Positions 31,607 to 40,665 of a DNA stretch of 64,000 nucleotides are shown in pieces. This DNA comes from Devosia rhizoryzae (GTDB lineage Bacteria > Pseudomonadota > Alphaproteobacteria > Rhizobiales > Devosiaceae), in assembly GCF_016698665.1 (NCBI RefSeq), contig NZ_CP068046.1, positions 1,240,001 through 1,304,000 of the forward strand, read 5' to 3'. Below the pieces are notes generated by a model. It worked only from the letters and a program-made list of their open reading frames with translations, did no database searches and was not told the DNA's origin. The translations under genes and the position numbers were made by a program. Positions within the stretch are counted from its first letter, which is position 1. Every line of letters starts with the position of its first letter.

Positions 31607-32557
31607 TCAGTGGCCGAGCCTTGCCATGCGGGCCGCGCGCAGCTGAGCGAAGTCTTCGCCGGCATGGTGCGACGAGCGGGTCAGCGGGCTTGAGGACACG
31701 AGGAGGAAACCCTTGGCCGTTGCGACGGTGGCGAAGGACTTGAACTCTTCCGGCGTTACGAAGCGCTGCAGCGGATAGTGCTTCTTGGTGGGCTGCAGGT
31801 ACTGGCCGATGGTCAGGAAATCGACTTCTGCGGAACGGAGGTCGTCCATGAGCTGGAGTACTTCGTTGCGCTCTTCGCCGAGGCCCACCATGATGCCGGA
31901 CTTGGTGAAGATGGTGGGATCGAGTTCCTTGACCCGCTGCAGGAGGCGGATCGAGTGGAAGTAGCGGGCGCCGGGGCGCACCTTGAGGTACTTGCTCGGC
32001 ACCGTTTCTAGATTGTGGTTGAAGACGTCGGGCTTGGCGGCGACGACAATTTCGAGGGCGCCATCCTTGCGCAGGAAGTCCGGCGTCAGGATTTCGATCG
32101 TGGTGCGCGGATTGCGGGCACGGATGGCGCGGATGACGTCGGCAAAATGTTGTGCGCCGCCATCGGCGAGGTCGTCCCGGTCGACCGAGGTGATGACGAC
32201 ATGTTCGAGGCCGAGCTTTTCGACGGCCTTGGCGACGTTTTCGGGTTCGTTCGGATCAAGGGCGGTCGGCAGGCCGGTGCGCACGTTGCAGAAGGCGCAG
32301 GCGCGGGTGCAGATTTCGCCCATGATCATCATGGTCGCGTGCTTTTTGCTCCAGCACTCGCCGATATTGGGGCAGCCGGCTTCCTCGCAGACGGTGACGA
32401 GGCCGTTCTCGCGCACGATCTGCTGGGTTTCCTTGTAGACCGGCGAGCCGGGCGCCTTGACGCGAATCCAGTCCGGCTTGCGCAGAACGATGCTGTCGGG
32501 GCGGTTGGCCTTTTCGGGATGCCGCGGGCGGGCATCGATGTCGATGAGCGTGACCAT
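31607..32557 (-). CDS. lipA: Lipoyl synthase
   Basis: This 316-residue radical-SAM enzyme inserts two sulfur atoms into octanoyl groups on lipoyl domains. Both iron-sulfur clusters can be traced: the auxiliary cluster cysteines in [12 protein letters not shown], and the radical-SAM CxxxCxxC in [10 protein letters not shown]. The auxiliary cluster's conserved serine is in the C-terminal [18 protein letters not shown]. Its substrates, the lipoyl domains of PdhB and PdhC, are encoded just upstream on the same strand. An 88-base gap and an oxidoreductase gene lie between lpdA and lipA, so lipA may also have its own promoter. Confidence 0.98.
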   Translation of the reverse strand: MVTLIDIDARPRHPEKANRPDSIVLRKPDWIRVKAPGSPVYKETQQIVRENGLVTVCEEAGCPNIGECWSKKHATMMIMGEICTRACAFCNVRTGLPTALDPNEPENVAKAVEKLGLEHVVITSVDRDDLADGGAQHFADVIRAIRARNPRTTIEILTPDFLRKDGALEIVVAAKPDVFNHNLETVPSKYLKVRPGARYFHSIRLLQRVKELDPTIFTKSGIMVGLGEERNEVLQLMDDLRSAEVDFLTIGQYLQPTKKHYPLQRFVTPEEFKSFATVATAKGFLLVSSSPLTRSSHHAGEDFAQLRAARMARLGH

Positions 32558-32645
32558 GAAAGTCCTTGCTGGGCAGGTGCCCGTTATATCGCTCCCTTGG
32601 GTGGCCGGTTCAACCCGCCCTACCCTCGTGCTTGCGTTCTATGCG

Positions 32646-33686
32646 TCAGCCGATGACCTCGGCGACCTCGACCCAATCGCCGCCGCGGGAGGCCGACAGG
32701 ATCGATGCCTGTACGAGGGCAAGCGAGCCGAGATTGTCTTCGCCGGAGCTGAAGCCGACGGGGATTTCGCCGGTTTCGATGACACGGGCGATGGTGGACA
32801 GCGTGCCGGTGCGATCCGGGAATTGGATCGCGTCGAGCGCGACTGGCTCGACCTCGCCGTCGAGCGGACGCAGCGCCAGCTTTTCGGGGCCGCGCTTGTC
32901 GCGGAAATGATCGCGCGAGGTCCAGGAGATGGTGCCCTCGGCGCCATCCATGACCCATTCGCCGGCCCAGGGGGTAACCGGCTGCGAGCTCATCCAGCTG
33001 GCGCGGTAGGTGACCATGGTGCCCTTGGCAAATTCGATGGTAACGACGCCGGTGGGATCGAACTGAAAAGGGCTGCCGGGCGGGTTCCAGGTGCGGGCGG
33101 AAAGGCGCTTTGCCTCGTCGCCGAGCACATAGCGCATGAGGTCGAAATGATGGATCGACATATCGGCGAGCAGCGGGTCGGGCATGTCCCAATACCGGTA
33201 GCCCTGGCTCGGGCCGTGGCGGCGAAAATCGATCGACACCATGCTGAGCGGACCGAACTTGCCGGATGCCACGAGCTTGGCGGCAGCGATCGGCGCCGGC
33301 TGGTGGCGATAGTTCTGGCTGACCATCAGGAGCTTGTTCTGCGCCTTTGCGAGCGCCACCAGCTCCTTGCCTTGGGCGATGGTGGTGGTGAAGGGCTTTT
33401 CGACCAGAACATGGAGCCCAAGCTCGAGGCAGCGCTTTACGACCGGGTAATGGGCCTCAGTGCGCAGGGTGCAGATGGCGAGCACGGCCCCTGCCCTCTG
33501 CGCTGCGTCTTCGAGGCTCGCATAGCAGAGCTTGGGGTCGATGCCGAGTTCGGTTTGGACGCGCTGCTGCGCCTCGGGGCTGGTATCCACATAGCCCACC
33601 ATCTCGATACTGGGAACATTGGGGATAACTTCCTTGGACCAGCTGAAACCCCAGGCTCCGAGCCCGATCTGGATGGCTTTGACCAT
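32646..33686 (-). CDS. Gfo/Idh/MocA-family oxidoreductase
   Basis: The 346-residue product has an N-terminal Rossmann fold (IQIGLGAWGFSWSKE) and the family's catalytic lysine in HVLVEKPFTTT near residue 97, followed by the C-terminal beta-sheet domain. Such enzymes oxidise or reduce sugars, inositols or related compounds with NAD(P); the substrate is not readable. It sits 16 bases after lpdA, inside what is otherwise a pyruvate dehydrogenase and lipoate cluster. It has no obvious functional tie to that cluster, so it may be a later insertion that uses the operon promoter. Confidence 0.9.
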   Translation of the reverse strand: MVKAIQIGLGAWGFSWSKEVIPNVPSIEMVGYVDTSPEAQQRVQTELGIDPKLCYASLEDAAQRAGAVLAICTLRTEAHYPVVKRCLELGLHVLVEKPFTTTIAQGKELVALAKAQNKLLMVSQNYRHQPAPIAAAKLVASGKFGPLSMVSIDFRRHGPSQGYRYWDMPDPLLADMSIHHFDLMRYVLGDEAKRLSARTWNPPGSPFQFDPTGVVTIEFAKGTMVTYRASWMSSQPVTPWAGEWVMDGAEGTISWTSRDHFRDKRGPEKLALRPLDGEVEPVALDAIQFPDRTGTLSTIARVIETGEIPVGFSSGEDNLGSLALVQASILSASRGGDWVEVAEVIG

Positions 33687-33702
33687 GTGGATAACTCCTC
33701 TG

Positions 33703-35142
33703 TCAGATGTTTAGCGCGCGGCCATAAGCGTCGAGCACGCTTTCCTTCATCGTTTCGGACAGGGTCGGATGCGGGAAAATGGTGTGCATCAGGTCTTCCT
33801 CGGTAGTTTCGAGGTTCATGGCGACGACAAATCCCTGGATGAGTTCGGTGACCTCTGCACCAACCATGTGGGCACCCAGCAGTTCCCCGGTCTTTGCATC
33901 GAAGATGGTTTTGACGAGGCCGTCGGGTTCGCCCAGGGCAATGGCCTTTCCATTGCCGACGAAGGGGAAGCGGCCCACCTTGATCTCGCGGCCGAGTTCC
34001 TTGGCCTTGGCTTCGGTGAGGCCGACGGAGGCCACCTGCGGCTCGCAATAGGTGCAGCCGGGGACCTTGGTCTCGTCGAGGCCGTGGACGTTGAGGCCAG
34101 CGATTTTTTCGACGGTGATGACGGCCTCGTGCTCGGCTTTGTGCGCCAGCATGGGCGGGCCGGCGACGTCGCCGATGGCCCAGAGGCCGTCGATATTTGT
34201 CTTGCCGTAGTGGTCGATGACGATGGCGCCGCGCTCGGTCTTGACGCCGACCGTCTCAAGGCCGAGGCCTTCGATGTTGCACTGAACGCCAACGGCGGAG
34301 ATCAGCTTGTCGCCAGCGATCTCTTGCGTCTTGCCGTCCTTGGTTTCGACATGGGCGACGATGCCGGAGGCAGTTTTTTCGACATTGGCGACCTTGGCTT
34401 CGGTCAGGAACTTGATGCCGCGCTTTTCGAGGCGCTTGCGGGCGAGGCCTGAGATTTCGGCATCTTCCACCGGCAGAATCTGCGGCAGGAGCTCGATCAC
34501 GGTGACGTCGGCGCCGAGTGAGCGGTAGAAGGAGGCGAACTCGATGCCGATGGCGCCCGAGCCCATGACGACGAGCGACTTGGGCATTTCAGCCGGCTTC
34601 AGCGCTTCGAAATAGGTCCAGATCTTGTCGCCATCGGGCTCGATGCCCGGCAGCACGCGCGGGCGGGCGCCGGTGGCGATGATGATGTTCTTGGCCTTGT
34701 AGGTGCCTTCGCCGAGCGCGTTCTTGGGCACGGGACCCTGCGGCTGCACGACCGGCTTCTTGCTGGGCGCAACCTTGATCTCGCCGGGCTTGGTTATGGT
34801 AGCTTCGCCCCAGATTATGTCGATCTTGTTCTTCTTCATCAGGAACTGAACGCCATTGTTCATCTGCGCCGCGATGGCGCGCGAACGCTTGACGATGCCG
34901 TCGAGATCGAAGCCGAACTGGGTGGCGGTGAGGCCATAGTCCTTGGCGTGGCTCATATGGCCGTAGATTTCGGCCGACCGCAGCAGCGCCTTGGTGGGAA
35001 TGCAGCCCCAGTTGGAGCAGATGCCGGCCATGTGCTCGCGCTCGACGATGGCCACCTTCATGCCCAGCTGGGCGCCGCGAATGGCAGCGACGTAACCGCC
35101 GGGGCCGGCGCCGATGACGAGAAGATCGTATTGGTCAGCCAT
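33703..35142 (-). CDS. lpdA: Dihydrolipoyl dehydrogenase (E3)
   Basis: The 479-residue flavoprotein reoxidises dihydrolipoyl groups with NAD. The FAD-binding start DLLVIGAGPGGYVAA is at residue 6. The redox cysteines are Cys42 and Cys47 in ICSNWGCIPTKALL; here the tryptophan replaces the more usual leucine or valine neighbour, as in other second-type alphaproteobacterial E3 enzymes. The NAD-binding region is VMGSGAIGIEFASFYRSLGA, and the dimer-interface His/Glu pair is in FPHPTLSETMKE. It follows pdhC after two small unrelated genes, completing the complex encoded from pdhA. Confidence 0.96.
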   Translation of the reverse strand: MADQYDLLVIGAGPGGYVAAIRGAQLGMKVAIVEREHMAGICSNWGCIPTKALLRSAEIYGHMSHAKDYGLTATQFGFDLDGIVKRSRAIAAQMNNGVQFLMKKNKIDIIWGEATITKPGEIKVAPSKKPVVQPQGPVPKNALGEGTYKAKNIIIATGARPRVLPGIEPDGDKIWTYFEALKPAEMPKSLVVMGSGAIGIEFASFYRSLGADVTVIELLPQILPVEDAEISGLARKRLEKRGIKFLTEAKVANVEKTASGIVAHVETKDGKTQEIAGDKLISAVGVQCNIEGLGLETVGVKTERGAIVIDHYGKTNIDGLWAIGDVAGPPMLAHKAEHEAVITVEKIAGLNVHGLDETKVPGCTYCEPQVASVGLTEAKAKELGREIKVGRFPFVGNGKAIALGEPDGLVKTIFDAKTGELLGAHMVGAEVTELIQGFVVAMNLETTEEDLMHTIFPHPTLSETMKESVLDAYGRALNI

Positions 35143-35145
35143 GAT

Positions 35146-35727
35146 CTATTCCTTAACCATCAAGAGCCAGTCCGAACCGTGCTGCAGCACCCCCGGAAAG
35201 GGCACCATCGGCCGGCTGGCCATTACCGAGAAACCCCGGCGTTCGTATAGTTTGCGGGCGCCATCGTTGGCGTCCTCGACAATCAGCGCCTGGCCGTTCG
35301 CCTTGGTGCTGCCGGTGAGCCGGTCGGCTTCGTCCAGCAGCAGCGAGCCAACGCCCTTGCTGCGCCAGGACTTGTGGACGCCGAGCATGGAGATGAACCA
35401 GCGGCCATTGGCCTCTTCCTCGAGCTCCTGGATCGGGCGCAGCGGCGCCCAGATATCGGCGGGCACTTTCTGGCGGGTGTCGGGCTTGCGATAGCCAAGA
35501 AGCATGCCGGCGATTTCGCCGTCAGCTTCGGCCATGGTGGCGCTGCGCCAGCTGAAAACGTCGTCCTTGAGCATTTCGAGCCGGCCGACTTCCAGTGGCT
35601 CATAGGTGCCCTCGGCCTCGTCATCCTGCGCCCAGCCGCGCGCCATGTTGCCATGCACGGCGATATTGACGAGCAGCGCGATCTCCGCCGCGTCAGCTTT
35701 CTGCGCCGGTCGCAACGTCAAGCTCAT
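35146..35727 (-). CDS. GNAT-family N-acetyltransferase
   Basis: The 193-residue protein has a GNAT fold: LRPAQKADAAEIALLVNIAV at the start, a central strand WFISMLGVHKSWR, the acetyl-CoA loop RSKGVGSLLLDEADR near residue 118, and a C-terminal LYERRGFSVM. The acetyl acceptor is unknown. It overlaps the SGNH-hydrolase start by four bases on the same strand and precedes lpdA by three bases, so all three genes are tightly packed within the pyruvate dehydrogenase cluster. Confidence 0.88.
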   Translation of the reverse strand: MSLTLRPAQKADAAEIALLVNIAVHGNMARGWAQDDEAEGTYEPLEVGRLEMLKDDVFSWRSATMAEADGEIAGMLLGYRKPDTRQKVPADIWAPLRPIQELEEEANGRWFISMLGVHKSWRSKGVGSLLLDEADRLTGSTKANGQALIVEDANDGARKLYERRGFSVMASRPMVPFPGVLQHGSDWLLMVKE

Positions 35728-36368
35728 GCGGAAAGGCCCAGCATGGATTTGACCAGCGGCACCAGCGCCTCGCCGATCGCCCGCGTATTGGCAGCATCGA
35801 GATGCACACCATCGCGTGGGTCAGCCTTGGCTACTGTCGACGCATCGAAGAAGCGAGCCCCGATCTCGTTAGCCGCGCGCTCGTAATAAAAGCCGAAGAG
35901 CTTGTCGTCCCCGGTGCGCGGCGAAACCAATGCGGGCGGTCCGTTGAGCGGCGACGGCACGGTTTGCGGCGGCGCAACCAGCAAGACCTGCGGCACGGCA
36001 CCATGACTATAGGGATGCGTACGCACGATCTCCGCCAGCCGCTTCATGCCCGCAGCTGCAGCAAAGGCCGATCCGGTGATGAACGTCTTGATGTCGTTGG
36101 CGCCCAGCATGATGATCACGAGATCGAGCGGCTGGTGCGTATCGAGCAGCGTCGGCAACACCCGAGCGCCATTGCGATCGGCTGCCGCCGTATGGTCGTC
36201 GAAAGCCGTGGTCCGGCCGTTGAGACCCTCGGCGATGACCCGAGCCGCACCGCCCAGGCCAGACTCCAGCACGCTCGGCCAGCGGTCCTCATAGGCATGG
36301 CGGATGCCATTGCCCTCGGGTGAATACCCGAAGGTCAGGCTGTCGCCATAGGCCAGGATGGTTTTCAT
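35724..36368 (-). CDS. SGNH/GDSL hydrolase (arylesterase-like)
   Basis: The 214-residue enzyme shows the four SGNH blocks: the nucleophile serine in YGDSLTFGYSPEG near residue 9, a glycine in EGLNGRTTAFDDH, Asn in MLGANDIKTF, and the catalytic Asp-x-x-His in DPRDGVHLDAAN near the C-terminus. There is no signal peptide, so it should be cytosolic. Relatives include arylesterases and acyl-CoA thioesterases. It lies nine bases after pdhC and overlaps the following GNAT gene. Confidence 0.9.
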   Translation of the reverse strand: MKTILAYGDSLTFGYSPEGNGIRHAYEDRWPSVLESGLGGAARVIAEGLNGRTTAFDDHTAAADRNGARVLPTLLDTHQPLDLVIIMLGANDIKTFITGSAFAAAAGMKRLAEIVRTHPYSHGAVPQVLLVAPPQTVPSPLNGPPALVSPRTGDDKLFGFYYERAANEIGARFFDASTVAKADPRDGVHLDAANTRAIGEALVPLVKSMLGLSA

Positions 36369-36377
36369 CGCCCTGCC

Positions 36378-37778
36378 CTAAGCCAGCATCATCACCGGGT
36401 TTTCGATCAGGCCTTTAAAGACGCCAAGCACTTCGGCACCCAGGGCGCCATCGACGGCGCGGTGGTCGCAGGAGAGCGTGGCGGTCATGAACTGGCCGAT
36501 CTTGATCTGCCCATTCTCGGGATAAACGCGCTCTTCACCGGCACCGACCGCAAGGATGGTGCCATGCGGCGGGTTGATCACGGCGGCGAAGTGTTTGATG
36601 CCGAACATGCCCAGGTTCGAAACCGAGGTGGAACCGCCCTGGTATTCGTGCGGCGCGAGCTTCTTGTTGCGGGCGCGGGTTGCGAGGTCTTTTACTTCCT
36701 CGGAAATCTCGCGCAGGGTCTTGGTGTCGGCCGATTTCACCACCGGGGTGAAGAGACCGCCGGGCACCGAGACGGCAACCGCGACGTCGGAACGCTTGTG
36801 ATAGAGGATCGAGTCGCCGGCCCACGTGGCGTTGGCGGTTGGCACACGCTGCAGCGCGATGGCCCAGGCCTTCATGATGAAGTCGTTGACGGAAAGCTTA
36901 TAGGCCGGCTTGCCGTCCTTGGACTTGGGGGCACCGGCATTGATCTGTTCGCGGGCAGCCATCAGCGCGTCGATCTTGCAATCGAGCGTCAGGTAGAAGT
37001 GCGGAACGGTCTGCTTGGACTCGGTCAGGCGGGCGGCAACGACCTTGCGCATGCCGTCATTGGGGACGACTTCGTAGGTGCCTTCCTCATAGAGCGCCAT
37101 GACCTGGTTCTTGCTCATGCCGGTAGCCGGCGCGGCGGCGGTCGCTTGTGCGGAGGCTGGGGCAGACTTGGTCGCGCCCTTGCCGGCCTTTGCCGCTTCG
37201 ATGTCGGCCTTGACGACGCGACCCTTGGGACCGGAGCCGGCAACGGTCGAGACGTCAATGCCGGCGTCCTTGGCGAGGCGGCGGGCCAGCGGGGAGGCGA
37301 AGACGCGACCGGTTTCAGATTTCGTCGCGGCCCCCTCACCCGGCGCTGATGCGCCGACCTCTCCCCGGAGGGGCGAGGTGGCCGGCTTCGCCGGCTCGGT
37401 CGAGGTCGTCGACGTGCCCTTGTCATATTGCAGCGTGCCGGCGTCGCCCTTGGCGGGCTCTTCTGCCGGCGCTTCGGATTTGGCCTCAGGCTTTGGTGCT
37501 TCGGCAGGCCTGGAGCCGATGGCGCTGGCGTCTTCGCCATCCTGCAGAAGTACGGCGATGACTGCGTTGACCTTTACGCCTTCGGAGCCTTCGGCGACGA
37601 GGATCTTGCCGATCTTGCCCTCGTCGACGGCTTCGACTTCCATCGTCGCCTTGTCGGTTTCGATCTCGGCGATCACGTCACCGGAAGAGACGCTGTCGCC
37701 TTCCTTGACGTGCCACTTGGCAAGCTTGCCCTCTTCCATCGTCGGGGAGAGCGCCGGCATGGTGATATCGATTGGCAT
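36378..37778 (-). CDS. pdhC: Pyruvate dehydrogenase E2, dihydrolipoamide acetyltransferase
   Basis: The 466-residue E2 core subunit has one lipoyl domain (lipoylated Lys43 in [10 protein letters not shown]), a peripheral-subunit-binding domain (VFASPLARRLAKDAGIDVST) and a catalytic acyltransferase domain with the active histidine in SCDHRAVDGALGAEVL. The linker between the first two domains contains ATSPLRGEVGASAPGEGAA at about residues 133-151, which is the translation of a palindromic repeat element inserted in frame. E2 transfers acetyl groups from lipoyl arms to CoA and assembles the complex. It starts 11 bases after pdhB. Confidence 0.97.
   Translation of the reverse strand: MPIDITMPALSPTMEEGKLAKWHVKEGDSVSSGDVIAEIETDKATMEVEAVDEGKIGKILVAEGSEGVKVNAVIAVLLQDGEDASAIGSRPAEAPKPEAKSEAPAEEPAKGDAGTLQYDKGTSTTSTEPAKPATSPLRGEVGASAPGEGAATKSETGRVFASPLARRLAKDAGIDVSTVAGSGPKGRVVKADIEAAKAGKGATKSAPASAQATAAAPATGMSKNQVMALYEEGTYEVVPNDGMRKVVAARLTESKQTVPHFYLTLDCKIDALMAAREQINAGAPKSKDGKPAYKLSVNDFIMKAWAIALQRVPTANATWAGDSILYHKRSDVAVAVSVPGGLFTPVVKSADTKTLREISEEVKDLATRARNKKLAPHEYQGGSTSVSNLGMFGIKHFAAVINPPHGTILAVGAGEERVYPENGQIKIGQFMTATLSCDHRAVDGALGAEVLGVFKGLIENPVMMLA
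37331..37380. repeat. Palindromic element within pdhC, copy D
   Basis: CCCCCTCACCCGGCGCTGAT followed by GCGCCGACCTCTCCCCGGAG and GGGCGAGGTG is a 50-bp element with inner hairpins CGGCGC-tgat-GCGCCG and CTCCCCGGAGGGG. It has the same opening CCCCTCA..C and CTCTCCCC/GGGG layout as the intergenic copies. Its length and frame keep pdhC open. It encodes the linker peptide SPLRGEVGASAPGEGA (read on the minus strand). Confidence 0.8.
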
Positions 37779-37789
37779 CCCGGGTCTCC

Positions 37790-39178
37790 TTAGGAGCGAT
37801 AGGTCACAGCGTTTACCGCCGCGATCACTTCATCAACGTTGGGCAAAGCCAGCTTTTCGAGGTTGGCGGCGTAGGGCATGGGAACATCCTTGCCAGTGAC
37901 GCGCAGGACCGGAGCGTCGAGATAGTCGAAGGCCTGTTCCATGACGCGGGCCGAGATGTCGGCGCCGATGCCGTTCTGCGGCCAACCTTCTTCGACGGTC
38001 ACGAGGCGGCCGGTCTTCTTGACCGAGGCGATAACCGTATCGATGTCGAGCGGGCGCAGGGTGCGCAGGTCGATGAGTTCGACGTCAACGCCGGCACCGA
38101 CCAGCTTTTCAGTCGCCTGGGTGGCGTAGCGCATGCCCATCGAGAAGGAGACGATGGTGACGTCCTTGCCTTCGCGGGCAACGCGGGCCTTGCCGATCGG
38201 CAGCACGAAATCGTCCATCTTGGGGACAAGGCCGGTGGAGCCGTAAAGGATTTCGTTTTCGAGGAAAACGACCGGGTTGGGCGAGCGGATGGCGGCCTTG
38301 AGCAGGCCCTTCGCATCGGCGGCGCTATAGGGTGCGATGACGGTGAGGCCCGGAACCGAGCTGTACCAGGCCGAATAGTCCTGGCTGTGCTGGGCGCCGA
38401 CGCGGGCGGCAGCGCCGTTGGGGCCGCGGAAGACCATGGGTGCGGTGACCTGGCCGCCGGACATGTAGAGCTGCTTGGCGGCCGAGTTGATGATCTGGTC
38501 GATCGCCTGCATGGCAAAGTTCCAGGTCATGAACTCGACGATCGGCTTGAGGCCGGCAAAGGCGGCACCCACGGCGAGGCCGGCAAAGCCATGCTCGGTA
38601 ATCGGCGTATCGATGATGCGTTCGGGGCCGAATTCTTCGAGCAGGTTCTGGGTGATCTTATAGGCGCCCTGATACTGGGCGACTTCTTCGCCCATGACGA
38701 AGACGTCCTTGTCGCGGCGCAGCTCCTCGGCCATGGCTTCGTTGAGCGCCTGGCGGACGGTCATTTCGACCATCTCGACGCCTTCCGGCAGGTCGGGATC
38801 GCTCTGCGCCGTGAACTTGGGGGCCTCGGCGGACGAAGACTTGGGCTCGGCATGGGTGGTGGCGACGACCGGCGACTCTTTTTCCGGGTCGGACGTCGAG
38901 ACCTGGGCAGCGGGCCGATTACCTTCGCCCACTTCTTCGCCTTCGCCCTGGATGAAGGCGATCGGGGCGTTGACCTTTACGCCTTCGGTGCCTTCTTCGA
39001 TCAGGATTTCGCGGACCACGCCTTCATCCACCGACTCGACTTCCATGGTCGCCTTGTCGGTTTCGATTTCGGCCAGCACGTCGCCGGACTTGACGGTGTC
39101 GCCGACCTTGACCAGCCACTTGGCGAGCTTGCCTTCTTCCATGGTGGGCGACAAAGCGGGCATCAGGATTTGGGGCAT
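37790..39178 (-). CDS. pdhB: Pyruvate dehydrogenase E1 subunit beta with lipoyl domain
   Basis: The 462-residue subunit carries an N-terminal lipoyl domain (Lys42 in [15 protein letters not shown]), then an acidic/proline linker, then the transketolase-like E1-beta domain starting near [16 protein letters not shown]. That domain contains [20 protein letters not shown], a central [16 protein letters not shown] segment, and a C-terminal transketolase domain with [15 protein letters not shown] lipoylated E1-beta is a feature of several alphaproteobacteria and mycoplasma-type complexes. I choose the ATG at 39178, preceded by GGAGAG and exactly matching the lipoyl-domain start; the frame extends 27 codons further upstream without family similarity. 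Confidence 0.96.
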   Translation of the reverse strand: MPQILMPALSPTMEEGKLAKWLVKVGDTVKSGDVLAEIETDKATMEVESVDEGVVREILIEEGTEGVKVNAPIAFIQGEGEEVGEGNRPAAQVSTSDPEKESPVVATTHAEPKSSSAEAPKFTAQSDPDLPEGVEMVEMTVRQALNEAMAEELRRDKDVFVMGEEVAQYQGAYKITQNLLEEFGPERIIDTPITEHGFAGLAVGAAFAGLKPIVEFMTWNFAMQAIDQIINSAAKQLYMSGGQVTAPMVFRGPNGAAARVGAQHSQDYSAWYSSVPGLTVIAPYSAADAKGLLKAAIRSPNPVVFLENEILYGSTGLVPKMDDFVLPIGKARVAREGKDVTIVSFSMGMRYATQATEKLVGAGVDVELIDLRTLRPLDIDTVIASVKKTGRLVTVEEGWPQNGIGADISARVMEQAFDYLDAPVLRVTGKDVPMPYAANLEKLALPNVDEVIAAVNAVTYRS

Positions 39179-39179
39179 A

Positions 39180-39524
39180 TCAGCTCTCCAGCGAGGTCGC
39201 GCCGGGCATGGTGGCCACAGAGCGGAGATTAAGGTTTGTTGCGGCGGCGAGGCCGCCATCAGAACGTTGGCTGGTGGCCCAGCCGCTGAGGATCAGGCCG
39301 AAGACGACGAAGATCAGGCAGGCGATGACGGCGCGCTTGTAGATGTTGACCCGGCTGGCCTCGGCAGCGCCAGCGCGCTGTTCGATTTCGCCGAAGCGCC
39401 ACCAGCCCAGAAGCCAGCCACGCCACTGCCCGGCGGGTACGCGGTTGATCGCCACGGCCTGGGCCGCGGCGACGGCCCCGGACAGAACGGCAAACAACAG
39501 CACGACGCCAAGCAGGATGCTCAT
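39180..39524 (-). CDS. Small membrane protein between pdhA and pdhB
   Basis: The 114-residue product has two predicted membrane helices: [20 protein letters not shown] at the N-terminus and [18 protein letters not shown] near residue 70, joined by a basic, tryptophan-rich cytoplasmic or periplasmic loop ([17 protein letters not shown]). I do not recognise a family. Its stop is one base from the pdhB start, and pdhA ends eight bases before it starts, so it is co-transcribed with the complex. A gene here is not part of the classical pdhABC layout. A role in attaching the complex to the membrane is possible but unsupported. Confidence 0.75.
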   Translation of the reverse strand: MSILLGVVLLFAVLSGAVAAAQAVAINRVPAGQWRGWLLGWWRFGEIEQRAGAAEASRVNIYKRAVIACLIFVVFGLILSGWATSQRSDGGLAAATNLNLRSVATMPGATSLES

Positions 39525-39532
39525 CGAGGCGG

Positions 39533-40552
39533 TCAGGCTTCGATCGTGATATCGGTCCAGAGCTCGGACGGGTTGGGCTCGGGATCGTTGGTGGCGAAAT
39601 CGGCGGCCTCGGTGACGATGGCGCGGATCTCGGTCTCGATGTCCTTGAGCTGTTCCTCGGTGATCTTGCCGCCTTCGAGGAGACGGGCACGGACTTGCTC
39701 GATCGGATCGCGTTCCTGGCGGTACTTGGTCACTTCGTCCTTGGTGCGGTATTTTGCCGGATCGGACATTGAGTGGCCACGATAGCGATAGGTCAGCATT
39801 TCAAGGATGTAGGGACCCTTGCCGGAACGGGCATGCTCGATCGCGCGCTGGGCGGCATCGTAGACCATGCGCACATCCATGCCATCGACCTGCTCGCCAG
39901 GGATGTCGAAGGAGGCGCCGCGCATGGAGAAATCGGTCGTCGCAGCCGCGCGCTCGATCGAAGTGCCCATGGCGTATTTGTTGTTTTCGATGATGTAGAC
40001 GACCGGTAGGTTCCAGAGCTTGGCCATGTTGAAGCTCTCGTAGACCTGGCCCTGGTTGGCCGCGCCGTCGCCGAAATAGGCGATCGAGACAGAGCCGTCG
40101 CCCTTGTACTTGCTGGCGAAGGCAAGGCCGGTGCCGAGCGAGGCCTGGGCGCCGACGATGCCATTGCCGCCATAAAAGCGATGTTCGTTGGAGAACATGT
40201 GCATCGAACCGCCCTTGCCTTTCGACAAGCCGCCCTGCCGGCCGGTGAGCTCGGCCATGACGCCCTTGGGATCGAGGCCCATGACCAGCATGTGGCCGTG
40301 GTCGCGATAGCCGGTGATCTGGGCGTCCTTGCCCTTCTCAGAGGCCATGGTGATGCCGGTGACCACGGCCTCCTGGCCGATATAAAGGTGACAGAAGCCG
40401 CCGATCAGGCCCATGCCATACATCTGGCCGGCCTTTTCCTCGAAGCGCCGGATCAGCAACATCTCGCGGAATGCGGCGAGGTCCTGCTCCTGGGTGAACT
40501 GGGGAACGTTGGGCTGCGTGGTGGCCTTGGTGGCCGTCGCATTGCGCGCCAT
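39533..40552 (-). CDS. pdhA: Pyruvate dehydrogenase E1 subunit alpha
   Basis: The 339-residue subunit decarboxylates pyruvate with thiamine diphosphate, together with PdhB. The cofactor motif GDGAANQGQVYESFNMAKLW ends in the usual ENNKYAMGTS. The N-terminal half contains MYGMGLIGGFCHLYIGQEAV and GSMHMFSNEHRFYGGNGIVG, and the phosphorylation-loop-like region YRYRGHSMSDPAKYRTKDEV is present. The first 15 residues are Thr/Ala-rich (ARNATATKATTQP), as in related bacteria. It heads the complex genes, with 113 bases to ftsB upstream, where the promoter should be. Confidence 0.97.
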   Translation of the reverse strand: MARNATATKATTQPNVPQFTQEQDLAAFREMLLIRRFEEKAGQMYGMGLIGGFCHLYIGQEAVVTGITMASEKGKDAQITGYRDHGHMLVMGLDPKGVMAELTGRQGGLSKGKGGSMHMFSNEHRFYGGNGIVGAQASLGTGLAFASKYKGDGSVSIAYFGDGAANQGQVYESFNMAKLWNLPVVYIIENNKYAMGTSIERAAATTDFSMRGASFDIPGEQVDGMDVRMVYDAAQRAIEHARSGKGPYILEMLTYRYRGHSMSDPAKYRTKDEVTKYRQERDPIEQVRARLLEGGKITEEQLKDIETEIRAIVTEAADFATNDPEPNPSELWTDITIEA

Positions 40553-40665
40553 GATGCACTCCGCTTAAGATCAGGAAACCGCTAGGGGCCAATCAGGCCA
40601 TGTGGCGAACTATACTGCAAGCTTTGTGGCAATAACATTGCGGCAGCAGGCGGCCCCAAGAGCGC

